DNA from: Prochlorococcus sp. AG-347-K17
GTDB lineage: Bacteria; Cyanobacteriota; Cyanobacteriia; PCC-6307; Cyanobiaceae
Length of the DNA stretch: 64,000 bases
NCBI GenBank assembly: GCA_003281385.1
Contig: QCCE01000006.1
Coordinates: 1-64,000 of the forward strand
Reading direction: 5' to 3'
How positions within the stretch are numbered: position 1 is the stretch's first letter; each line of letters opens with the position of its first letter. The notes beneath the pieces are model-generated. The model ran no database searches and was not told the DNA's origin. It was given only the letters and a program-made list of their open reading frames with translations. This document shows, one piece after another, positions 1-9,011 of the stretch. The position numbers were made by a program, and so were the translations under genes.

Positions 1-1
1 T

Positions 2-787
2 TCAGAATTTCCCAATAAAAATTCTGATATTCATCAAGAGTTTTCTAACAAGAGAAATTTTGATGATTGGATATGGGGTAAACATTCGGTTTATGAGGCT
101 CTTAATAGTGATAGAGCGATTAATAGGATCTGGTGTACTTCGGAAATTTTTTCTTCAGACAAATTCTATATTTTGCTTAAGGATCTTAAATCAAAAGGAG
201 TTCTTATTGAAGAAGTTTCTTGGAAGAGGCTTTCGCAATTGACCTATGGTGCTTCACATCAAGGTGTCGCATTGCAGTTAGCATGCTCTAAAACAATATC
301 CCTAGATCAATTAATCGATTTTTCAAAACACAATTGTCCAAATCCTGTAATAGTCGCATTAGACGGTATAACTGATCCTTATAATGTTGGTGCGATTATA
401 AGATCAGCGGAAGCATTTGATTGCAAGGGTTTAATTATTCCTCAGAGGAGGTCAGCAGGATTGACTGGAACAGTCGCCAAAGTAGCTGCAGGAGCTTTAG
501 AACACATTCATGTAAGTAGAGTTGTTAACTTAAATAGAGCACTTGAGGAACTTAAGAAAAATGGATATCTTGTTGTTGGCTTATCTGGAGATGGTCAAAT
601 ATCTATCTCAAATTTTCACGAAAAAGCACCTTTGGTAGTCGTAGTCGGCTCTGAAGATAAAGGTATTTCTTTGCTTACTCAAAAAAAATGCGATTTTATT
701 TTGAGTATTTCTCTTAAAGGGAAGACTTCAAGTTTAAATGCCTCAGTGGCGGCCGCCATATCCCTCTTTCACTTGACAGGTAAATAA
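2..787 (+). CDS. rlmB: 23S rRNA 2'-O-methyltransferase, TrmH/RlmB (SpoU) family, 5' end cut by window edge
   Basis: The open frame enters from the left edge and runs 261 codons to a stop, so the start lies outside the window. All three SpoU-class SPOUT motifs are present: the N1 motif VALDGITDPYNVGAIIRSAE, the GSEDKGIS motif, and the C-terminal SLKGKTSSLNASVAAAI that builds the knotted SAM site. The segment WGKHSVYEAL near the visible start matches the N-terminal substrate-binding domain of RlmB-type enzymes. The family methylates a 2'-OH in 23S rRNA (Gm2251 in E. coli). The exact target nucleotide here is inferred only from family membership, and a tRNA-methylating relative is possible. Confidence 0.88.
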   Translation, partial: SEFPNKNSDIHQEFSNKRNFDDWIWGKHSVYEALNSDRAINRIWCTSEIFSSDKFYILLKDLKSKGVLIEEVSWKRLSQLTYGASHQGVALQLACSKTISLDQLIDFSKHNCPNPVIVALDGITDPYNVGAIIRSAEAFDCKGLIIPQRRSAGLTGTVAKVAAGALEHIHVSRVVNLNRALEELKKNGYLVVGLSGDGQISISNFHEKAPLVVVVGSEDKGISLLTQKKCDFILSISLKGKTSSLNASVAAAISLFHLTGK

Positions 788-933
788 TTTTTTTTTAATA
801 ATCACTGTTTTTAAATGCAATTAAAATGTTGTTGTTTCAATATATTTATATGATTAATAATAATTTATTGAATTTTCACTACAAAATTGTATAGTATTTA
901 ACAAGAAATGATGGTTTAACAGACCAAAAAAAT

Positions 934-1149
934 TTGATTAGAAATTTTGGAAACAAACTCGGTATAGCCTGGTGGGCTAAAATTGAGACAGAACAACCTA
1001 GTACTACTTACTGGTTCGGCCCATTTATCACTAAACGTAGTTTACAAGAAAATATGTCTTCTTTTATTAAAGATCTTTCTGATGAAGGGTCTAAAAATAT
1101 TAGACACAGTTTAGTACGTTGCAAAAAAGAAGAACCATTAACTGTTTGA
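934..1149 (+). CDS. DUF1816 domain protein
   Basis: This 71-aa protein has the cyanobacterial DUF1816 pattern: an AWWAKIET segment, then YWFGPF and a helical C-terminal half ending in basic residues. Function is unknown; some relatives occur as domains in phycobilisome-related or regulatory proteins, but nothing here supports such a role. No in-frame ATG exists between the upstream stop (892-894) and the conserved region, so TTG at 934 is the best start. The 146-bp gap upstream contains no other gene. It sits just upstream of gatA in the same direction with a 30-nt gap and may be cotranscribed with it. Confidence 0.75.
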   Translation: MIRNFGNKLGIAWWAKIETEQPSTTYWFGPFITKRSLQENMSSFIKDLSDEGSKNIRHSLVRCKKEEPLTV

Positions 1150-1179
1150 TAACTTTGATTTTAAGAAATAAATTAAGAA

Positions 1180-2628
1180 ATGAATTTTAATTCTTTAAGA
1201 AAGGAAATTATCAGTAATAATGCTTCTGTTAAAGAATTAATTTATGATATTTTTGCCAAAATTGATCATAAAGATCCTGATATTAACTCATATATTTGTA
1301 CTACAAAAGATAATGCTATCGCGCAAGCCGAGAACATTGATAAATTAATTCAAAATAAAGAAAAACTGCCTCCTCTCGCCGGGATGCCAATAGCAATTAA
1401 GGATAATATTTGCACCAAAGGAGTTGCAACAACTTGTGCAAGTAAGATGCTCAAAAGCTTCGTAGCGCCTTATGAATCCACCGCTTCGAGTAAATTATGG
1501 TCTGCAGGGGGAATTTGTTTAGGAAAAACAAATTTAGACGAATTTGCAATGGGTAGTTCAACGGAAACTTCTGTATTTGGTGTTACTTCAAATCCTTGGG
1601 ATACTAATAGAGTGCCAGGAGGTAGTTCAGGTGGTAGTGCTGCTTCAGTTGCCGCTGGATTTTGTGCAGCGGCTCTAGGTTCTGATACCGGAGGGTCAAT
1701 AAGACAACCAGCTTCTTTTTGTGGCGTCGTAGGTCTTAAACCAACTTATGGCAGAGTTAGTAGATGGGGACTTGTAGCATTTGCTAGCTCTCTTGATCAA
1801 ATTGGCCCAATTACAAATACTGTCTCTGATGCGGCTGAAATTCTTTATTCAATATCTGGTAAAGACCCATTTGACTCAACATGTCTTGATAAGCCAGTAC
1901 CAAATTATTTGAGTGACTTAAATAAATCTATAAAGGGTTTAAAAATTGGAGTTATTAAAGAGTGTTTTGAACACCCAGGGCTTAATTCAGAAGTTAAGGA
2001 TTCTGTTCTTTCTGGAGTTGATAGATTCCAAGCCTTAGGGGCTGAAATTGTCGAAGTTGAATGTCCAAGATTTAACGATGGAATTGCGACATATTATGTC
2101 ATAGCACCATCTGAAGCCTCCGCAAATTTAGCTAGATATGATGGAGTTAAATATGGTTACAGATCGGATGAAGGTTCTAATCTTATAGATATGACTTCAA
2201 AAAGTAGAGCTGAAGGTTTTGGAGATGAGGTACAAAGAAGAATTTTGATAGGTACATATGCTTTGTCTGCTGGATACAGTGATGCATATTACAAGAAGGC
2301 ACAAAAAGTTAGGACCCTTATAAGAAGAGATTTCGATAATGCTTTTAAGAAAGTAGATGTTTTATTGACTCCAACTTGCCCAACTACTGCTTTTTTAAAA
2401 GGAGATTTTGTCAATGATCCACTTTCAATGTATTTGTCTGATCTATTAACTGTTCCTGCTAATTTAGCAGGGCTCCCAGCAATCAGTATCCCATGTGGTT
2501 TTGATACTAAAGGATTACCTATTGGAATGCAATTAATAGGCAATGTATTAGAAGAAGATAGAATATTGAATGCCGCAAATATCTTTGAAATTGATGCTCA
2601 GATAGTTAAGAACAGATCTTTATTTTAA
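1180..2628 (+). CDS. gatA: Aspartyl/glutamyl-tRNA(Asn/Gln) amidotransferase subunit A
   Basis: GatA is the amidase subunit of GatCAB. It hydrolyses glutamine and supplies ammonia to convert Glu-tRNA(Gln) (and Asp-tRNA(Asn)) to the amidated form in the cytoplasm. The 482-aa product is full length. The Ser-cisSer-Lys triad is visible: Lys74 in AIKDNI, the cis-Ser in GGSSGGS (about 147-153), and nucleophile Ser173 in GSDTGGSIR. GatB and GatC are not in this window, so the operon is split, which is common in cyanobacteria. It is followed by dnaE in the same direction after about 80 bp of AT-rich sequence. Identification is secure. Confidence 0.97.
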   Translation: MNFNSLRKEIISNNASVKELIYDIFAKIDHKDPDINSYICTTKDNAIAQAENIDKLIQNKEKLPPLAGMPIAIKDNICTKGVATTCASKMLKSFVAPYESTASSKLWSAGGICLGKTNLDEFAMGSSTETSVFGVTSNPWDTNRVPGGSSGGSAASVAAGFCAAALGSDTGGSIRQPASFCGVVGLKPTYGRVSRWGLVAFASSLDQIGPITNTVSDAAEILYSISGKDPFDSTCLDKPVPNYLSDLNKSIKGLKIGVIKECFEHPGLNSEVKDSVLSGVDRFQALGAEIVEVECPRFNDGIATYYVIAPSEASANLARYDGVKYGYRSDEGSNLIDMTSKSRAEGFGDEVQRRILIGTYALSAGYSDAYYKKAQKVRTLIRRDFDNAFKKVDVLLTPTCPTTAFLKGDFVNDPLSMYLSDLLTVPANLAGLPAISIPCGFDTKGLPIGMQLIGNVLEEDRILNAANIFEIDAQIVKNRSLF

Positions 2629-2712
2629 ATTTGTATTAATAATTAATTTGTAATCACAAAGTATAGATCTTTCAGAAATTTTCTCTATCTTATAAATATA
2701 AATTATTTGAAT

Positions 2713-5700
2713 ATGGCTTTCGTTCCTCTTCATAATCATAGTGACTACAGCTTGCTTGATGGTGCCAGTCAAGTTTCAAAAATTGTGGATAGAGCTGTTG
2801 ATCTTGGAATGGAATCGATAGCACTTACTGATCATGGTGTTATGTATGGAGTTCTTGATTTAGTCAAGAAGTGTAAAGAGAAGGGTATAAAACCAATTAT
2901 TGGTAATGAAATGTACGTGATTAATGGTTCTATTGATGATCCTCAACCAAAAAAGGAAAAAAGATATCATTTGGTGGTGTTAGCAAAAAACTACACTGGA
3001 TATAAGAATCTAGTGAAGTTGACAACAATTAGTCACCTAAATGGGATGAGAGGTAGAGGCATTTTTTCTAGACCATGTATTGATAAATACCTTTTAAGCA
3101 AATATAGTGATGGTCTGATAGTTTCTACGGCTTGTCTTGGTGGAGAGATACCTCAAGCTATTTTAAAAGGTAGATTAGACATAGCAGAGGATGTAGCTCT
3201 TTGGTATAAAAAATTATTTGCAGATGACTTTTATCTGGAAATACAAGATCACGGCTCTATTGAGGATAGAATTGTTAACGTTGAATTAATAAAAATTGGG
3301 AAGAAGCACCAAATAAAAGTAATCGCCACCAACGATGCCCACTACTTATCAAGTATGGATGTTGAAGCACATGACGCTTTGCTTTGTGTATTAACAGGAA
3401 AACTAATAAGTGATGAAAAAAGATTGAGATATACCGGTACAGAATATATTAAAAGTGAAAATGAAATGCTTGAACTTTTTAAAGATCATATAGATGATGA
3501 ATCAATTATTGAGGCAGTGAACAATACAGTAGAAATTTCTCAAAAAGTTGAAATATTTGATTTGTTTGGTAATTATAGAATGCCTAAATTTCCTCTTAAT
3601 GAAGATACAGATTCATTTTCTTTCCTTACACAATTATCCAATAAAGGTCTTTTAAAAAGACTTAAAAAAAATGATCTTACAGAGGTTGATGAGAACTATA
3701 AAAAAAGACTAACTACCGAATTGAAAATTATTAATGATATGGGCTTCCCAGATTATTTTTTGGTTGTTTGGGACTACATCAAATTTGCTAGAGATAACTC
3801 TATCCCTGTAGGACCAGGTAGAGGATCTGCTGCAGGTTCACTAGTAGCTTATGCTCTTCAAATTACAAATATAGATCCTGTTGAGCATGGATTGTTGTTT
3901 GAGAGATTTTTAAATCCAGCAAGAAAGTCAATGCCAGATATTGACACAGACTTTTGTATTGATAGGAGAAATGAAGTTATTGATTATGTTACTAATCGTT
4001 ATGGAGAGGATAAAGTTGCGCAAATAATTACTTTCAATAAGATGACATCTAAGGCGGTTTTAAAAGATGTTGCAAGAGTTCTTGATGTACCATATGGAGA
4101 AGCGGATAAATTAGCTAAGTTAATACCGGTTGTAAGAGGAAAACCATATAAATTAAATGAAATGATTGATAAAGATTCTCCTAGCCCAGAGTTTAGAGAA
4201 AAATATATTAATGATAATAAGGTAAAAAAATGGGTTGATTTGGCTTTGAGAATTGAAGGCACGAATAAAACATATGGAGTTCATGCTGCTGGAGTTGTTA
4301 TCGCATCAGATCCTCTTGACGAACTTGTACCCCTTCAAAGGAATAATGAAGGACAAATAATAACACAATATTCTATGGATGATATCGAATCACTTGGATT
4401 ATTGAAAATGGATTTCTTGGGTCTTAAGAATCTTACAATGATTGAAAAGACAGTTTCTCTAATTAATCAATCTACTGGAGAGAAAATAAATATTGATGAG
4501 TTACCTCAAAATGATTGTAAAACTTTTGAGCTTATTGGGAGAGGAGATCTTGAAGGTATTTTTCAACTTGAATCTTCTGGTATGAAACAGGTTGTTAAGG
4601 ATTTCAAACCTAACTCCCTTGAGGATATTTCTTCCATACTGGCTCTTTATAGACCTGGTCCTCTTGATGCGGGTCTTATACCTAAATTCATAAATCGAAA
4701 AAATGGGAACGAAAAGGTTGATTTTCCTCATCCCTTTATTAAGTCAATTCTCACTGAAACCTATGGCATTATGGTCTACCAGGAACAAATAATGAAAATT
4801 GCTCAAGACCTTGCCGGCTATTCCTTAGGTGATGCTGATTTACTTAGAAGAGCAATGGGGAAAAAGAAAGTATCTGAGATGGTAAAGCATAGGAATATTT
4901 TTGTAGAAGGTTCTATGAAGAAAGGCGTAAATGAAAAATTAGCAAATGATCTTTTTGATCAAATGGTTTTATTTGCAGAATATTGTTTTAATAAAAGTCA
5001 CTCAACTGCTTATGGTGCTGTAACTTATCAAACGGCATTCTTAAAAGCCCATTTTCCTGTTGCATATATGGCAGCTCTTCTAAGTGTAAATTCTGGCTCT
5101 AGCGACAAGATGCAAAGATATATTTCTAATTGTTATTCCATAGGAATAGAAGTTATTTCACCGAGCATTAATTTTTCTGGTGTTGATTTCACTATTAAGA
5201 ATAAACAGATTTTATTCGGGTTATCTGCAATTAAGAATTTAGGCGATTCTGCAATAAGAAACATAATAGAAAACAGAAATAGTTTTGGAATCTTTAAGTC
5301 ATTATCAGATTTATGCGATCGACTGCCTTCTAATGTTCTTAATAAAAGAAGTCTTGAATCTCTAATTCATTGTGGTGCACTAGATGAGTTTTCAGATGAT
5401 AATAATAGAGCTCAATTATTATCAGATCTTGATCATGTTATTGAGTGGGCATCTTCAAGAAACCGTGATAGGTTATCCGGGCAAGGAAATCTATTTGATT
5501 CTAAAGAAGAATTTTCTAATGTTGCTTTTTCAGATTCTCAATTGGCTAAGGTTAGTGATTATTCTCTTATTGAGAAGTTAAAGTTAGAAAAACAGCTATT
5601 AGGTTTTTATTTATCTGATCATCCTTTAAAGCATTTAACTAAGCCAGCAAAACTTATTTCTCCTATAAGCATTTCGCAATTAGAAGAAACAAAAGATAGA

Positions 5701-6210
5701 ACCAAAGTATCTTTGGTTGGAATGATCCCTGATTTGAAGCAAATTACAACGAGAAAAGGAGATAGGATGGCCATAGTTCATCTAGAAGATCTTTCTGGAA
5801 GTTGCGAAGCAATAGTTTTCCCAAAAACCTATGTCAGATTATCAGAATTTCTTCTTACTGATACTAGATTATTGGTATGGGGAACAATTGATAAAAAAAG
5901 TGATAAGACTCAATTAATAATTGATGATTGCAGAGAAATTGATAATCTTAAATTGTTAATTATAAATCTTGAAAGTTCTCAAGCATCAGATGTAAGAGTA
6001 CAAAATACTTTAAGAGATTGTTTAATTAAATTTAAACCAGATAAAGGTAGATGTGGAATCAAGATTCCAGTTTTAGCTGCAGTAAGAAATAAGAATAGTG
6101 TTACCTATGTTAAATTTGGAGAACAATTCTGTATTGGAGATATTCAAGGCGCATGCAGATTATTAGAAGATAAATCTTTCCATGTTAATTTGAAATCTTT
6201 AGTTTCCTAG
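2713..6210 (+). CDS. dnaE: DNA polymerase III alpha subunit, unsplit
   Basis: This is the replicative polymerase catalytic subunit, about 1165 aa. The N-terminal PHP domain opens with PLHNHSDYSLLDGAS. The palm carries catalytic aspartates in PDIDTDF (about residue 408) and KMDFLGL (about 565), followed by the fingers, a helix-hairpin-helix region, and a C-terminal OB-fold (VSLVGMIPDLKQI onward). Many cyanobacteria make DnaE from two genes joined by a split intein; this frame is continuous with no intein, as expected for this lineage. I chose ATG at 2713 (MAFVPLHNHS) over a TTG two codons upstream because the conserved sequence starts there. It converges with the PAM68 gene, ending 1 nt before it. 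Confidence 0.97.
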   Translation: MAFVPLHNHSDYSLLDGASQVSKIVDRAVDLGMESIALTDHGVMYGVLDLVKKCKEKGIKPIIGNEMYVINGSIDDPQPKKEKRYHLVVLAKNYTGYKNLVKLTTISHLNGMRGRGIFSRPCIDKYLLSKYSDGLIVSTACLGGEIPQAILKGRLDIAEDVALWYKKLFADDFYLEIQDHGSIEDRIVNVELIKIGKKHQIKVIATNDAHYLSSMDVEAHDALLCVLTGKLISDEKRLRYTGTEYIKSENEMLELFKDHIDDESIIEAVNNTVEISQKVEIFDLFGNYRMPKFPLNEDTDSFSFLTQLSNKGLLKRLKKNDLTEVDENYKKRLTTELKIINDMGFPDYFLVVWDYIKFARDNSIPVGPGRGSAAGSLVAYALQITNIDPVEHGLLFERFLNPARKSMPDIDTDFCIDRRNEVIDYVTNRYGEDKVAQIITFNKMTSKAVLKDVARVLDVPYGEADKLAKLIPVVRGKPYKLNEMIDKDSPSPEFREKYINDNKVKKWVDLALRIEGTNKTYGVHAAGVVIASDPLDELVPLQRNNEGQIITQYSMDDIESLGLLKMDFLGLKNLTMIEKTVSLINQSTGEKINIDELPQNDCKTFELIGRGDLEGIFQLESSGMKQVVKDFKPNSLEDISSILALYRPGPLDAGLIPKFINRKNGNEKVDFPHPFIKSILTETYGIMVYQEQIMKIAQDLAGYSLGDADLLRRAMGKKKVSEMVKHRNIFVEGSMKKGVNEKLANDLFDQMVLFAEYCFNKSHSTAYGAVTYQTAFLKAHFPVAYMAALLSVNSGSSDKMQRYISNCYSIGIEVISPSINFSGVDFTIKNKQILFGLSAIKNLGDSAIRNIIENRNSFGIFKSLSDLCDRLPSNVLNKRSLESLIHCGALDEFSDDNNRAQLLSDLDHVIEWASSRNRDRLSGQGNLFDSKEEFSNVAFSDSQLAKVSDYSLIEKLKLEKQLLGFYLSDHPLKHLTKPAKLISPISISQLEETKDRTKVSLVGMIPDLKQITTRKGDRMAIVHLEDLSGSCEAIVFPKTYVRLSEFLLTDTRLLVWGTIDKKSDKTQLIIDDCREIDNLKLLIINLESSQASDVRVQNTLRDCLIKFKPDKGRCGIKIPVLAAVRNKNSVTYVKFGEQFCIGDIQGACRLLEDKSFHVNLKSLVS

Positions 6211-6211
6211 A

Positions 6212-6661
6212 TTAACTTTTATCCTCAAAATTTTGAGCAGCAGGTCTGAAGGCTGCTTTTGCGCGTTGTATGTTCATCGGAATATTTTCAATACCAAAAA
6301 AAGATCCAGGCTCTTTATCCCAACTAGCTGATAAAATTCCAAAACTTAATCCTGCTAGGCCTAACAGGAAAAACAATGCTGAAATTGCAATTGTTGAGGA
6401 AGGAGGTATTTCAGCGATATTTCTAGAAACGATAATGTAGCTAACAACAAAAACTGACATTCCTAATATTGTCGGTATTCCAGCTGTAAAAAAAATTCTT
6501 CTTGCCATTCTATCTGCAACATATTTTGGAATACCACTTGAGGATCGCTTTGGGGAAGTATCATTATTAGTTGTTTTTTCTAGACTTGCGAAAGCAGTTG
6601 CCTCAGAATAAATTTTTTTCCTTTTATTTTGTGTCTTTTTTTTTGCTTGCTTTTTTTTCAT
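6212..6661 (-). CDS. PAM68-like photosystem II assembly protein (DUF3464)
   Basis: The 149-aa product has a very basic N-terminus (lysine-rich to residue 16), the family motif IPKYVADRMARRI (about 44-56), and two predicted membrane spans (about 56-79 and 88-112). A conserved WDKEPGS loop follows. This layout matches the PAM68 family, thylakoid proteins that assist early photosystem II and chlorophyll-protein assembly in plants and cyanobacteria. The role here is inferred from the family. It lies 9 nt downstream of rpsO in the same direction, so the two probably share a transcript, and it converges with dnaE on the other side. Confidence 0.85.
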   Translation of the reverse strand: MKKKQAKKKTQNKRKKIYSEATAFASLEKTTNNDTSPKRSSSGIPKYVADRMARRIFFTAGIPTILGMSVFVVSYIIVSRNIAEIPPSSTIAISALFFLLGLAGLSFGILSASWDKEPGSFFGIENIPMNIQRAKAAFRPAAQNFEDKS

Positions 6662-6670
6662 TAATTGAGA

Positions 6671-6940
6671 TCATCCTCTGATTCCAATTTTCTTTACTAG
6701 TTCTTGATATTTCTGAACGTTTTTGTCTTTTATATAAGATAGTAATCTTTTCCTTTTGCCAATCATTTTTAGTAATCCTTGCCTAGAAGCGAAATCATGA
6801 ATGTTTCCTTGTAGGTGATCACTTAATTTCGATATCCTTTTTGAAAGCATTGCTACCTGAATTTCTACTGACCCTGTATCAGTTGGATGTACTTGATGAG
6901 TTTCAATCAGCTTCTGTTTTTCAGCTGTATCTAATGACAT
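6671..6940 (-). CDS. rpsO: 30S ribosomal protein S15
   Basis: The 89-aa protein is the normal size for S15. It shows the family signature across [22 protein letters not shown], and the C-terminal [17 protein letters not shown]15 binds 16S rRNA helices 20-22 early in assembly of the small-subunit platform. It reads leftward between ruvA (29 nt upstream) and the PAM68 gene (9 nt downstream), suggesting one transcription unit. In many bacteria S15 represses its own translation through a structured leader; the gap here is too short and AT-rich to judge that. Confidence 0.97.
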   Translation of the reverse strand: MSLDTAEKQKLIETHQVHPTDTGSVEIQVAMLSKRISKLSDHLQGNIHDFASRQGLLKMIGKRKRLLSYIKDKNVQKYQELVKKIGIRG

Positions 6941-6969
6941 AAAATTTTCTTTTATTCTATAATACTACG

Positions 6970-7647
6970 TCATCTAGCTAAATTACTACTACCATTATCT
7001 AGATAATTCATAGCTAATTTCAATAGACTTTCAAATGATAAATTATTTTCTTTTTTAGTAGTGAGATCTACTTCTTTTATGATAATTGGCAAAATAGTAT
7101 TTATTTCTTTATTTTTGTAATTTAATGATTGAAGGGTTAACTGAATGTCCTCTATCATTTTATTGATTTCAGGATCATTAATCTCTAATTCATCTTTACT
7201 TTTTTCTTCTTGAAATAGAATTTTATTTTTGAATTTATTTTTTAATTCTAAAAATAATCGATCACTCATTTTTTGTCCTATACCAGGTACGGAACAAATT
7301 AATTTTTTGTTTTGTGTATTTATTGCATTGATTACTTCATTAATAGAAAATTTGTTTAATATCCCCATACTAATTTGAGAACCAACACCTCGAATACTTA
7401 AAATTTCAATAAAGAAATTCTTTTGTTCCTTTGATGTAAAGCCAAATAGTAAATCTGAATCTTCTTTTTTAATATGTTTTATCCACAGAGATATGTTTTT
7501 ATTTGCTATCTGATTTGTTTGTAATTTGAGAAAGAAGGATTCTAGTATTTGTATTTCGTATCCTAATCCTTGACAATTAATTAAAATAAAAAATTTTTGA
7601 TTAGTTTGCCATAATTCAATCAAGTCTCCATTTATCCAACTAATCAA
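6970..7647 (-). CDS. ruvA: Holliday junction DNA helicase subunit RuvA
   Basis: RuvA binds four-way DNA junctions and loads the RuvB motor for branch migration in recombination repair. The 225-aa sequence has the N-terminal OB-fold start (MISWINGDLIE) and two helix-hairpin-helix motifs, RGVGSQIS (about 86-93) and SVPGIGQK (about 119-126). A variable acidic linker leads to a C-terminal three-helix domain that contacts RuvB. The start is TTG at 7645-7647: the homologous N-terminus begins exactly there, and the preceding gene's stop codon directly abuts it. RuvB is not in this window. Identity is secure despite strong AT-driven Lys/Asn/Ile drift. Confidence 0.94.
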   Translation of the reverse strand: MISWINGDLIELWQTNQKFFILINCQGLGYEIQILESFFLKLQTNQIANKNISLWIKHIKKEDSDLLFGFTSKEQKNFFIEILSIRGVGSQISMGILNKFSINEVINAINTQNKKLICSVPGIGQKMSDRLFLELKNKFKNKILFQEEKSKDELEINDPEINKMIEDIQLTLQSLNYKNKEINTILPIIIKEVDLTTKKENNLSFESLLKLAMNYLDNGSSNLAR

Positions 7648-8001
7648 TTAACCACCATCCACCTGACATCCAATTAGTGCTCCTGCTGTCCCGCCAGCAG
7701 GCACAGCCCAAAATCTGTCTTTACCTCTAGAGGAGGATAGAGCTATCCCGGCACCAAGAATGCCTCCAATAACAGATCCTTCACTACAGTCATTATCATC
7801 AATTTCAGCTTTGCTTTGACCTCCACAAGGTATTACTACGTCTACTTCATAACTTTTTACGTAACCTGGGTTTGATTTCGTCCCAGGAATGTACTCTTCT
7901 CTATATTCAGTTCTTGTACAAGTTACTGACTTTGGGGTTGTTGCATTAACTTGAAGAATAGGAGAAAAATAAAATAATAAAACTAAATAGAAAAATTTCA
8001 C
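7648..8001 (-). CDS. Exported glycine-zipper protein, function unknown
   Basis: The 117-aa product starts with a cleavable signal peptide (hydrophobic FFYLVLLFYFSPILQ, then a likely cut after VNA or nearby). A small Cys-containing domain with CTRTEYREEYIP follows. The C-terminal third is Gly/Ala-rich with GGILGAGIA and AGGTAGALIG, resembling the glycine-zipper 2TM segments of small outer-membrane or periplasmic proteins. Four cysteines in the mature part could form disulfides in the periplasm. Its stop codon is immediately followed by the TTG start of ruvA, implying translational coupling between unrelated functions. No specific role can be assigned. Confidence 0.7.
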   Translation of the reverse strand: MKFFYLVLLFYFSPILQVNATTPKSVTCTRTEYREEYIPGTKSNPGYVKSYEVDVVIPCGGQSKAEIDDNDCSEGSVIGGILGAGIALSSSRGKDRFWAVPAGGTAGALIGCQVDGG

Positions 8002-8027
8002 TTTTTTTAAATTCTATTATTTACATT

Positions 8028-8918
8028 CTATGTCCTTTTTGTTCTTTTGGTAGTAGATATTATAGTTCCTAATAAAACTAGTGAGGCGCCTAATAAAAAA
8101 TTTATGTTTATTAGTTCTCGAAAAAACAAAACTCCCCAAATTGATCCGAATAAAACTTGCAAATAGTTAATAGTTGAAGCTTCAGAGGCAGGTAAGTTTT
8201 TTAATCCTATAGTTAAGAAAGTCTGACCTAATTGAGTAAATAAGCCAATGCCAATTATCCAAATCAATTCATTCCAATTAGGAGTAACCCAGTTAATTAA
8301 TACAATTGGCGATAAAGTTATAAACGAAACAAGTGGAAAATATTCAATAATTACATAAACATCTTCAGTAAATGAAAGTTTCTTAACTGTAACGTAAGCC
8401 AATGCAGTGCAGATTGCCCCAAGAAATGCGATAGAAATCGAAATATTTTCAATTTCAACGTTTATATTTGTCAATTGACTTGGATTTAAAATTACTAATA
8501 TTCCAATCCATCCAATAATTAAAGCAAAAATTATATTCCGAGTTATTTTTTCGTTTATAAATATGCCAGCGAATATAGATATAAAGATAGGGTATGTGTA
8601 CTGAATGACAGTAGATATACTAAGGGGCATATTTCTTATCGCATAAAAAATGCAAACTAAAGCTAAGGTTCCTAAAACACCTCTTAAGATAAGTAATGGT
8701 CTATTGTTGCCCCAAGGATTTATATTTTTTAGATTAATTATGAATAATGTAATAATTAAACTTAACAATGATCTGAATAAAACTAATTCATAAATAGGTA
8801 TCCTTTTATCAATATTTTTTACGCATAAAGTCATCAAACTAAAGAAGAATGAGGCAAATACCAAATTAAACTTATTCAATGAATTAAATTTTTTTTCTAA
8901 TTCTTCGATATTTATCAT
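8028..8918 (-). CDS. DMT-superfamily (EamA) permease
   Basis: The 296-aa protein is almost wholly hydrophobic, with about ten predicted spans arranged as two EamA repeats. Each repeat carries family features such as LRSLLSLIIT and RGVLGTLALVCIFYAI in the first half and the ASEASTINYLQVLFGSIWG-like stretch in the second. EamA carriers export or import metabolites across the inner membrane; the substrate cannot be read from sequence. It lies 26 nt upstream of the exported glycine-zipper gene in the same direction. It diverges from dnaG over about 93 bp that must hold both promoters. Confidence 0.85.
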   Translation of the reverse strand: MINIEELEKKFNSLNKFNLVFASFFFSLMTLCVKNIDKRIPIYELVLFRSLLSLIITLFIINLKNINPWGNNRPLLILRGVLGTLALVCIFYAIRNMPLSISTVIQYTYPIFISIFAGIFINEKITRNIIFALIIGWIGILVILNPSQLTNINVEIENISISIAFLGAICTALAYVTVKKLSFTEDVYVIIEYFPLVSFITLSPIVLINWVTPNWNELIWIIGIGLFTQLGQTFLTIGLKNLPASEASTINYLQVLFGSIWGVLFFRELININFLLGASLVLLGTIISTTKRTKRT

Positions 8919-9011
8919 TAAAAAAATAGTTTTATTGTGAAATTAAGTAGATTCTTAATTGATTTTGACCTATAACAAATAAATCATTATTTGTTTTTGA
9001 TAAAAATCTCA

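Noticed and set aside
2713-6210. Possible split intein in dnaE
   Set aside because: The frame is continuous with normal polymerase motifs and no Cys/Asn-His splice junctions.
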